This document shows positions 11,901-23,900 of a stretch of 64,000 bases of DNA, piece by piece. Position 1 is the stretch's first letter. Every line of letters begins with the position of its first letter. Made by a program: the position numbers and the translations under genes. Source of the stretch: Scatophagus argus (lineage: Eukaryota > Chordata > Actinopteri > Scatophagidae); the NCBI RefSeq assembly GCF_020382885.2, contig NC_058514.1, positions 129,001 to 193,000 on the forward strand, given 5' to 3'. Under the pieces are notes generated by a model. The model was not told the DNA's origin and did not search any database. It was given only the letters and a program-made list of their open reading frames with translations.

Positions 11901-14900
11901 ATTTTGTGATTTAACATAGGCTGCAGATAGTCTCAGATGAAAAATGCAAAAACATTCATTCAGTCTCTGTTTGGCTAAGATAAAACTCTGAGCCACAGAA
12001 CTCTGTTTCTGTTGAAACTCTGTTTCCCAAATCTAGCACAAATGATACCTTCAGGTTCTCCTCCGCCTCTTTTATTGTGACTCTCTGAATTTCAGATGTG
12101 AGATCAAACAGCTCCAGACGCAGCTACAAACATCAGAAGAAGACAGTTAGTCCACAGACAGCTTTACATTGATTTAAACTTTTAGTCTTGAATCCAGTTA
12201 TTAGTCTGATCCCTTAATTTGATCTAAATGGAGCCTGTGAAACCATAAAACACCACATTATTTCCCATATCATGGATCATGAAGACTAGAGCCGCTGGTG
12301 ATCATAAGACTAAGTGGATCACTGTGATGTGGAGTCACACCTCCAGAGACACGACAGCACAGCACATCAGCTACACATCACACCAACTGAACTCCATCTT
12401 GTTTTTATATCAACCTCTGAGTGGATCACTGTGATGTGGAGTCCCTCAGGGTTTGATTCTTGGGTTGCAGTTATTTAAACTGCACACTCCCAGACTAAAC
12501 AATAAGACTGTCACAGCTATGCAGATGACACTGAGGTTTATTTAGCTTTTTCACCAAGTGACTCGGGTTCCTCACACTCAAATAAGTAACTGGAAGCAAT
12601 TAAATGTCCTTCAGTTAAATAGACAGAAGTCATTGTATTTGGCAACAACAAAGACAGACCAAACATTCATCACTAGAAAAGATACCAGACTTGAATGAAA
12701 GTTCTGTCAGGTGGGATCAGATCTCCTGTAGGTGTGAAATAATGATGGCCTTTTGCCGTGTTTGATACAAATAATGGAGGTAATGTATCTGCCATTTCAA
12801 TTTTCAGCCTTTTCCATGATGCTAACATCCTACTGTTGTGTTATGATCACTATAGTCTGTTTATTGACTCAGCTCAAGGTTTTCCTGTTAGTGATGGTGA
12901 TGTGTTGAGAACTCAGTTCTTACATTGTTTCTGGGTGTCAGTGAACATCTCTGCAGCAAAGCTGATGAATCCAGGTCAGACTCTTCTGTCAGACTTCCTC
13001 TCACACCTGGAGACAGGGACACAGGAAGTACAATTATAACCTCATCGCTGTGACCTCACTCTTTCCATGTATATTTGTTGATTACATCACCACCTGTAGC
13101 TCTCCTCTCGTTGGCTGCGTCATTCTTCCCCCTCTTTGCACCTGAAGGTAAAGTCCTGCCCCACTTCTTCTTTCCAGAGAACACTGCCCTCCACAGAGCT
13201 CTGGACCCGCCCCCTTCCACCTGCACCCGTCTGAGTGTTGAAGTCTCTCTGGGCCCCTTTACCTGAAGGAGAAGAGCTGCACCCCCACCCTGTAGAGGGG
13301 GGAGGCTGTGTGCTCCTTTAGAGGTCCGCCTCCTCACCCCCTCTGACCACACCTCCCCCTCAGCTGGTCCTGCCCCTTCCTCCTCTGTCTCTGTCTGCTC
13401 TGTCTTTTTCTGTGGAAGTTCAGGGCTGATGTCATCAAACAAGCCCTGCACTCCAGCAGGTTGCCAGTGAGAGGGTCTCTGAGCATCTGTTTCCATGACG
13501 ATGACAGGTGTGAGCTGTGTTGGTAGAGCTGTGACTCTGTCATTGTTGGGGGTGGAGTCAGGTATGGTGATGAAGGAGGTGTTGGAGGATGTGTTTGTAG
13601 GGGGCAGAATCTCAGATGGAGGTGTGGGACGGGTGATGCAGGGCAGCTGGCTGGAGGCAAAGTCAGGCTGCACAGGTGTGTCACAGTGTATGATGTCACT
13701 TCCTGCAGCTGAGGAGACACTCTGAGAGATGAGAGGAAGCTCCTCCTCTGAGGGGGAGAGGCAGGAGAGGGAGGAGGAGTCACATGTCCACAAAATGTTA
13801 TGTGAGTTCATTCACAGAAGCCAGCAGTGCTGAAATCAACATTACAATATTTTCCCCATGTTGCAAAATTACAAACAAAAGTAGAGTGAGACAAAGTTCT
13901 CCACATGTGAAGAATGTTTAGAATCCCTCATGTTTGTAATGGACTTTCCATCACAGTAAAAATCTAACTTTTACTGTCACTGTTTTTTAATTTGACTGTT
14001 CGGATTAAACCTAACCCTAACCCTAACCCAACAGTTTGATAAAATAATATTCACATTGTCAAATAGGTCACATGACAGCAGCTTTGTGTAAGGTGTAAAA
14101 GTTCATGTAATTTTTTTTTCTGAATGCAGTTTGGTTGGTTTAGATCAGGCATGTCAAACTGGTCCACAGGAGGGCCGCTGTGGCTGCACTATACTCCACC
14201 CTGCATTTGCACTATACTCCACCCTGCACTACCTTACTTTGAACTACCTCCAGTAAAGTATTTATTTCACTTATTTTATTTTGTGTTACCTTATTCTATT
14301 TTATTTTTATTATTTTTTATTTTTTATTTTATTTTATTCTTCAATTATATGTTACTGTTATGTTCTATGTATGCACCAATCACCAAGACAAATTCCTAGT
14401 AATGTGAAACCTCTTCACTTACATGGCAATAAAGTCTTTTCTGATTCTGATTCTGATTCTGAGATGCTACTCGTCTCCTTATCTAACAGGTCTGAGTGAT
14501 GCTTTATGTCGGGGGACTGTACTATCCCTCCACCAGCAGGGGGAGACACAACACAGCGTCATAACACAATGCACCACAATTAACACACACACATACACAC
14601 AGAAACTGGAGGATTCAAACTACAGATCTGACAGAAAACATAGAAACAAAACAGAAAAAACACACAAGACTCACCATCACTTGACTCCACCTCACTGCAT
14701 TCCTCCTCTTCCTCCACCTCTCCCTCCTCTTCATCTTCGTTTTCCTCCTCCTCCTCCTCCTCCTCTCGGTCATCTCTCAGGCGGAGCTGCAGAGTTTCCC
14801 TCCACAAAGCTCTGGCCTCCTCGGAGGTCACACAGCGTCGACAGCTGCCCTCTTCCTCCTCCTCTTCCTCCATGTCCGACTCTGAACTGAAAACACAGAC

Positions 14901-17900
14901 AGACAAACTGAGGTTCACTGTGAGGTGGGAGGAGACCAGAGATCTACGGAAGGCTGGTGGTGACAAAAATCTCACACATACATGCAAAACACTAATAGTC
15001 AGTCAAAAGTATGACATTTAATCATTTTTTAAACAAACGAGAGTTATGAACTTCCTATGATTTAAAACATTTTTTGTGACTGTAAAATAAAGTCATTTTT
15101 TACTTAGAAGCTGTTCTTGATACGAGTCATTTTTGACAGATGATACAAATAATTCTCCTTATGTTTCTGACTTCAAAAAGTCTGCTGTATGTTGATGTAA
15201 ATAATTGTAATGTACAAATCTGAACTTTAAGATTTGACACACAAAATTATATTTTTATTTTCAAAGTCATAACTGCAGTTTAAAAAAATGTAACAAATAC
15301 ATTATTAAATTCTGAAAATTCTGTTGGATCTAAATAAAAACATTATTCTGACTTTTAACTTGAACAGTCAATTCTGAATTTCAGTATTTTAACTTTCTGA
15401 GTATTTATTGTTTGAATATTCCTGATATTTCACCAAGTATCCTTTCCTGGACTTAAAGACCTTCCACTCAGGGCAGACTCTCACCTGGGTCTGTGTTTAG
15501 TGCTGTCGTCCAGGTTCAGGTTGAACCGGTTCAGTGTCTCCTCTGAAACCTCCTCGGGCTCCTCCAGCAGCTCTGTCTCCACATTTGTTGAGCTTCGGCG
15601 GCAGTTTTCCAACTCAATCCTCTCCGGCATTGCCACTGTTACAGAGATCGCTGCAAACACACCAACACAGCCACACACACACACAGACACACACAGAAAC
15701 ACACACACACTAAAGCCCACATTGATTCCAGTTTAAGGAGCGCACTCAGTATATGACACAGGTATGACGACTGAATGGATGACTCAAGTGAACTCACCTG
15801 AGGATCGACGACGGTCGGCAGAGATCAGAGAGTCTGCAGAGGAGAGTGACAGATCCAGAGACGCCTGTGAAGAAAACAAACACATTGAATCTTGATGATC
15901 GAATATTACTTCACATTTACTGATCATCTCAATGTGACGCTGACACAGCTGCAGGGAGGTTCTGTACCCGGTGGGGTCAGTCTAAATGCTGGTGGTGTCA
16001 TCACACTGTGTGCCCAACATTTAGCACAAAGTCGGTCTGTTGACAGTTTAATGTTCTGCACCTGCATGTGTGAATATTGAGCCAAAACGCTTTCTCACTG
16101 CGGATGTTCGATGTGAAGCAGCTCCGTCAGATGCCGTCGGTCTTCTCCTCGTGGTTGGAGCAGTCGATTTGGAGTCGTAGTGCTGAATACAGTAGAACCT
16201 CCCTGAGACACGACAGCACAGCACATCAGCTACACATCACACCGACTGAACTCCATCTTCTTTTTATATCAACATCTGAGCCAACTCCCGCCTCACACTT
16301 CAAACTTTGATCATGTGATCTGTCCACTCTGATTGGCTGCTGAGAGTTTCAGCCAAATAAACACCAGAGCTGACTTTTCCTGGAGCATGAACACACAATA
16401 GGAGCTCTGTGGGACCAGAATACACACAGATGTATTTTTGTCCCTGTCTCTTGCCGTATGGATCACTGACTTTCTTTACATACGGTCTGCATGGTTGGAT
16501 CAACAGGGATGTGGTCAGCTGGTCTGAGTTTTACAGATACAGTTATCCACAACTAAAACATTTTCTATGCAGAATGATGACCTTGATCAAGATCTAAGTT
16601 CTGAAAGCGGGTGATTAATCTTCAAATTAACCATTCGATGGGTAAATCCATGAACCAGTGGTGTACTTTTAACGTCCAAAGACACGTTAGGGCGACATCG
16701 AGCATTCAGGGAGGTTTTGATCCGAGCTGCCCAGAGACCCTGTGCCTGGAGTGGAGCTCACCCATGTGCACTGTGTTGTGTGGACTCTGTAGTGCAGGCT
16801 GCCTGCTTCACAACATTCTTCACATTTTTATTATTTTATTGTCACTCACTCTTTCTGTGACCACAGGATGTGGTGGTGATGAAGTCGACCCTGTTCGCTA
16901 TAAGATTTTAATTTGAAAATTAAAAAAAGACATATGGAGGTGACGCTCAGGGGTCTAACTGTCTGCAGTTACTGTGCGCACACACACACTGAGGTCACAT
17001 GACAGCATCATGTGGTTAATGAGTGAACTGCGGCGAGCAGCAGTGATTGGTGTGAAATCAGCCTGACAGCTGATCCAGGACCACAAGCTGTTACACCTGT
17101 TTCTGTCTTTCTATTGGTCAGTTTTTATGCTGACTTCAGATGTTTCTTGTCTCTTCTTCTTCTGTTGTTTCTGACAGTCTGGTTAGTAGCTCTACAATAA
17201 GAACCAATAGAACAAGAGACAGAAGAACAGAACAGAAGCCTGAAACATGAGGAGGTACGTGGTCTCACACCAGCAGTGTGGAATAAATACTGCAGTAATC
17301 TGAGGTCTGAAGTAACCTGGTTGTGTACATAAAGAAGTACTGTGTCTGGATGTATGAAGAGAGCAGACGACAGTCACGGTTCTGTTCCTCGGGCTAACAA
17401 ATATACTGTGAATGCTCAGGAATCACATGCTGCGTCGCACTGTGTCTGTGTCTGTGTCTGCGCTGCCGATGTGTTCAGTGTCAGGTTGTTCCTGCTGCAG
17501 AGGTCGAAGGTCACAATGAGATCTGCCATCCTGAACTGCATTGAGGCAGAAGTTTAACTGCATGTGGATGTTGATGATGAAGGACTCACCGCTGTGCTGG
17601 TCGAAGGCGTAGGCAGCCAGTCTGAGTGAGTTTCTGCAGTGGAAACACTGGAAACAACTGCGATGGAAGAACAAACCTTCAGCACTCAAACGCTCCATCA
17701 CATAAACCCTCTTCTGACAGAAGAAACAGATGTGACTGCAGCCTGCGGACTGAGAGACAGACGGGCACTGAGAGACAGACAGACAGACAGATGCTGAGAG
17801 ACAGACAACCACTGAGAGACAGACAGACAGACACTAAGAGACAGACGGACACTGAGAGACAGACAGACGGGCACTGATAGACAGTCAGACACTGAGAGAT

Positions 17901-20900
17901 AGACAGGGATTGAGAGACAGACAGACAGACAGACAGACGGGCACTGAGAGACAGATGGACACTGAGAGACAGACAGATGGACACTGAGAGACCTGTAATA
18001 AATAATTTTTACTGTGTGGTACTTCACATGCAGGCCAACAGCATCTTAAAACAATCTCAGTGTCCACTCCAGTGTCCACTGTTGTGGAGCTTTGGACTCA
18101 AACCCCAACCGTCCTCATCAGCTTACTGCGATGACTGACAGGACAAAAGTTTACAAGGTGAACAAATCAGATTCTTACCAAAATCACTTCCTCTGGACTC
18201 TCAGCCTGATTGGTTAACTGCTCAGCCAATGAGCTCACTCCACCAGTGTACATCTGCAGACACTGGTCAGACAGGCAGACAGACACACAGACAGTCATTT
18301 AGAGGCAGAGGATCATGGGAAATGAAGTTCTTTACTGCAAACAAAATACTTGTAGTTCCACATGGTCAGGTTGAGTGAGCTGAAGAGGTCTCACTCCACC
18401 CGTCTCACTGAGAAGCATCTCAGATGGTGACAGGAAGCAGGCGCAGCATTAGCTGAAGCTTGACTGAGGACATCTCATCAGGACACAGTTAGAAACAGAT
18501 CTCCAGTCAGTATTAATGCGTCTCCATTGTGTTTTTACTGTCAGATTCCTCATTTGTGTCCACACTGTTTTGATTCTCTGAACAAAATGAAGTATAAAAT
18601 AAACTTTGGTTGTGTCAGCAGACAGCGGGGAAGTCCAGCTGCTGTGCCAGCTGCAGGCTGATCTGAAGTTAGCTCCTCTCTCTTCAATAGAAGCTATTCA
18701 TTGGATTCACAGTGAGGGCTGTTTGTTATTGATCAGCACATTGATCACATGTGCCCCACAGAAATTCACTGGCACACTAACTGAACTGCTGAGGACAACT
18801 TCAGCCTGAGGAGGAAACCATTTCATCAAAATAACACCAACAAGATCTTCACACTGAACCAATGATACCCACAATGCACTGCTGTACCTGTTCCTCCCCA
18901 CTGAGCCCAGACTGAGACTTCAGCTTCTCTTTGAATCGAAAACTCATCTGTTCCTGCTGAAGAGTTCGTTTCCTCTGAAGTGTTTCCATGGAGACAAACA
19001 GGAGAACAGACTGGTGTTTACACATCTCAAATACTCCAGTACACCTTTTACTGAAGTATTTTTGCCACTTTATACTTCTACTGCACTGCATCTGACGTAC
19101 ACTGAAGGATTTAGTGCACTCGGTGTAAAGGCGATGCTGTAAAGCAGCTTCCATCATTGCAGTATCATCTGAGGAAGAAGACTGAGAGGAATGTGAGGAC
19201 AGAAAGTGTCCTGTAGAACCGCTTGAAATGCACACTGAAAACATTAAACAACAAACTGAAATCAACAGGAAGGAAAATCCACCGTGAAGCCTCAGCTCTG
19301 TTTAAACACCTACAGGTGGAGTCCCACTTTTACATTTTAATCTTCCACATTTATATTAAATCATGACTAAGTTATTGATTACTAGTTAGAAAGTACAGAT
19401 GCTCAGTCAGTTCAATGTGTTCATGTGAAACTGCAGTGGTGTCAGCCTTTCCACGCACACATCAACCAAACAACAGGCAGAGGAGATAAGATACCTGATC
19501 TGTGAACTGTCTGCTCTACACAGAACTAAACACAGACAGGTCTGTTTCTACTGGGCTCTACTGGTTTCCACTGACTGCCAGTCTGTACCGGTCTCCAGGT
19601 GTGAAGATATGCTGCAGCTGACTGACAGTCCACAGACTGAGGGGAGGGAGGCAGTGCCCCCTGCTGGACGACACACAGATGATCAACTCATAGGTAATTC
19701 TTAACACTGTGCTGTCAGACTGAGTCCACATTCTTTGCATGTTCTGTATTTTGAGCCTTTGTTCTGCATGTTTGTTTCTGATGATGGAGTCCAGTGTTTA
19801 TTACTGATTATGATGATCATAAATGATCTTAATAACTTTGTCACTTTAATCTTGATTTGCTGTTTCTGCTTGATAATCGTGAAATCAGCTGACTGTCGGG
19901 CTGTGTTCACACTGCTGTCAGTTCTCAGACTGAGTCTTCCTTCAGCGGACTCAGTCTGACAAACAGGAAGTGGAATATTATTGTTGATGCCGTTTTGATC
20001 TCACCTGTCGATGTAAAGCTGCTGCAGCAGCAGAAGAACTCCTACGGGAAGCTGAACTCTCGTCCAGCTTCGCCTGCAGCTGACTGGCCATCAGACGCAC
20101 TCTGGAGCGACTGGACCCGCCCATAAGAGCCTCATCATACACCTGGCTGTTGACATCACTGTTCAGGTCACATGACTGGAACAGAAAATATGAAGCCGAA
20201 TGGTGAAATGAATTTCAGCTCTTGTAACAGCGGTAAAAACCTGAAGAGTAAACACTGACCTCCTGCTGCTCTTCGCTCCCTCGACTTGTCTTCCTCCGTT
20301 TACCACGAACGTCTTTGTGTTCCTGCAGAGACACTGAGGTGTTACCGAAGACATAAACAAAATAACAAAGTGAGAATAACGAAGAGCTGCAGGAACCTTT
20401 GGATTTCTCTTTCTGGAAGGACTGAGTCCCAGTCTGCTGAGGATGGAGACCGGAGTGATGAGTGCTGATCTCAGGTCAGAACTCTGACTCAGCCAACCTA
20501 GAATAATAATGACAATAATAATAATAATGATAACAATAATAATAATAACAACATCATGTTCACATGTTGTTGGGAAGTCAAAGTCATCAGGCTTTGAATC
20601 TGATCTCAAATCTGTTTTTAAGACACTTAACATGTTTGAACTGCATTTACTTTGCACACTGAACTGTTAATGAATGCAGTTTTTCTCAGTCATGTCACTT
20701 TAATTGTTATCAGTCAGCAGTGAAAACTGATGCACCAAATTAAAATTCATTAACAGCTTTGTCTTCTGTTGTCAAGTTTTGCTTTCTTTGGTTTAAGAAT
20801 CTTTTTCTGTCAGTCACACACAGTCTGACAGGACTACATAGAGCTGCCACCATGTGGACCCACCACCCACACAGGTGTTAAGGTCAGGTGTACTGTAAGC

Positions 20901-23900
20901 TGGGAGCAGGGCCAAGATGGAGACCTGGGCTGACCTCTGTCTTTGTTAACAGGTTCTGAGGATGTAGAATGTACCAAGTACACACATATAGCTGCACCCA
21001 CATACAAATGGCATCAGGCCTGAACCAACTGCTAGAAATGGACTGGACTCCCACCTTCTCTGGAATTGCACAAGGTGAAAGGTACTGTGTGCAGGTAAAG
21101 GGAATCCTCTCAAATCTCAGTTTAAATATTATATTTTTGGGCTATACAGTCTTTATTTTTTAGGTTATTGCCTTCCTGTGTCTCACCATCAGGGGGCACC
21201 GTGTCCCTGAGCAGCTGGTAGAACTGACTCAGGTACATCACCATTGACAGAGAGTCCGGCTCTCCTACAGAGGACATCTCCTCCACAGTCATCAGAGGAG
21301 AAATCCCAAACTCTCGTTCAGCCACGTCAAAGCTGAGCCAAATGTTTTCTTCCACTGCAGACTCATCTAGAGAGTCAAAGTCACTAAAGACAGACAGGAA
21401 GAAAGGAAGTCTGGATGACAGGAAGTCAAAATTGGGTCAGATATTAACTTCACAAAAAATGTACCCCATGGCATGTCTCTGTCAGGTGGAGTACAGACTC
21501 TTACATGAGATCAGGTCGATATCGATGAATCAGGGCACAGAGAGCGAGACCATCCTTCCAGGAAGTAGTCAGGTCGCTAATGGCTACGGCACGGTAACCA
21601 CGAGTCTGCTCCTGACACCAAGTCAGCAGCTTATTGGACTGAGAGAAAGAATCTACCCGAAAGGAAGAGACCAATCACATCAGACAGGAAGAGACAGTCG
21701 ACTAATCGCATCAGATTTACAGTAACTAAACTGTGAGAGCTGATGTTTCACAGGAAGTCAAAGGGAACTCACCTTGTCTGATGAACCTGGGTGAAGGCAG
21801 ACGGATGATGTCACCTGTGCTTAGTCCCGCCTCCTCTCCTGTGTCCACAAGGTGTCTCACCTGACAGAAAGACGAACACAGTTGTTTGTGGCTGTGTGAT
21901 TTTGAGGTAAACATCAGTACATTCACAGACAAACAAAGATCAACACGACAACTCTGACTCCTACAACATGACTTGTCTCATCTTAGTGTGAAGACAATGA
22001 GACAGAGGACAGGAAAATTAAAATTTTAATTTGGTCAACTATTTAACATCAGTAATGACTTTTAGTGTTATTATTGAGAAACATATTAAACAAATCTCAT
22101 CTGTTTTTTACTATGATGAAAGTACTTTCATTGATTCTCATCCAGTGTTCTTGTATCTGAAGATACGATGTGATGAAGCTGTGATGTCTGATGTGTGTGA
22201 TATCACACTGTGTGTGTTCAGGTGCAGATGCTGTGTGTTGTTGTGTACCTGAGCAGGTGCGACGAGCAGACGGTTGATGTTGACATATCTTGTGTTTGGA
22301 TTGACTGTAAATAGACTGAAGTTCTTCTGCAGGTTCTCTGGAGTCGTTTGAGGGAGGAGCCGGTAGACACTCTCTCTGAGAGGCAGAGAGACAGACAGAC
22401 ATGTTGTCACTACCCGTCGATCTGACTGCAGCAGGTGTGTGTTTGTATATGTGTGTATGTATGTATGTAGCATTATTTGTTTGTGGGCGTTTTCTGACCT
22501 TTCTGCCAGGATGTCCAGAGGAGCTCCTCCCTGAGACCAACTCCGAATCATCCAGGCTGAATCCAGAGCTGCCAGAAACCCTCTGGCGATCCCTGTTCCC
22601 ATTGGCCAGAAGGGCTGCAGGCAGACAGGAAGTCAGACAGACAGACTGATTCAGGGGTTAAATCAAGGATTCAGATTGTGCTCCCCAGCTGATCAATAAC
22701 AGCAGATCAAACAGCAGATAAAGGAACATATCAACACATCTACTGATCAGTGATCGGGTCGACGGATCCAGTCCCTAAACCTCTGCTCTCATAGAGTGAC
22801 ACTCTTTGCCTGTCCTCTACCTCCAGCCCACTGCCTGTCTCACCTCCACCAAACTGTCCCCCACCAGTGAGACCAGCAGCTGGTGTCCATGTCGCTGGTG
22901 GACCATGGCGGCATTCTCCGAGGCGTACATGCAGGTGAAGTCGAACATGGCGACGTCCGGCTGACCGTAGTGATTCATGGCAAAGTCCAGAGACGGCAGC
23001 TGGTGATTGGTGGAGAAGTCAGCAGCCTCACGGGCATATGTTTGCAATGCATTCTGGTCCACATTCTCCCGAGAGAGAAGCAGCTCAGTGTCTGCGAAGT
23101 CCTGATGCAGAACGGGCATGTTGGTTAGTGTCTGTACTGTGCAATTCTGTTAAGCATCCATCATTTTACAGTTTTACCTGTAAAATGACTCCTTTCTCCA
23201 GCAGACTCTGTTTCTTTGCTGTCATCACAAAGTAGTGAGTGTCATCTTTGTAGTACACAATGTTCTCCAGATCAATGCCTGGAAGATTAAATTCAATTCA
23301 ATTCAATTCAGCTTATTTACAGTAGATAGCGACAATTCACAACAAAAGTTATCTCATGACACTTTCCAATCAGAGCAGGTTGAGACCAAACTCTTCCACT
23401 ACATTTTGTAATACAGAGAAGCCAACATTCCCCCTTGAGCAAGTACTTGGTGACAGTGGAGAGGAAACACTGACTTTTAGAAGGCAGAAACCTCAGAGCA
23501 GACCCCAACTCAATGTGGACAGCCAGACAGAGGCAGAGACAGACGGACAGAGAGACAGACAGAGACATACGGGGGGTGGGGCGTGAGATAAGTAGCTCAC
23601 AAACAGAGATGCGTAGCAGCAGCAATAAGTATTTGAACTGTAGATAATGATAATGATGAAGTATACAGAAGGTGCTATCCCCGGCAGTCTAAGCCTATAG
23701 GAGCATGACTGGGGACCAGCCTAGGCCAGTCCTAACTATAAGCTTTATCAAAGAGGAAAGTTTTAAGTCTACTCTTAAACGTAGAGAGGGTGTCCGCCTC
23801 CCAGACTGAAACTGAAGATGGTTTCACAGTAGACTCCGACTCCACTGCACACTGGAGGTGAAAGAATGTAGTCTTTGAAATGTGTGTTATGTGTGAGTTA

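Noticed and set aside
13334-13783. 149-codon frame overlapping the central mical3 exon
   Set aside because: It starts in the intron before the acceptor and does not connect in phase to neighbouring mical3 exons; the other frame does.
14423-14890. 155-codon plus-strand Pro-rich frame
   Set aside because: It runs antisense to the acidic mical3 exon; poly-Glu codons read backwards give Pro/Leu/Ser text.
17679-18079. Several overlapping minus-strand frames with repeated CLSVSQ-type text, suggesting a cysteine-rich secreted protein
   Set aside because: All three frames are open because the DNA is a GACA-rich minisatellite with few stop codons. There is no independent start, splice or family support.
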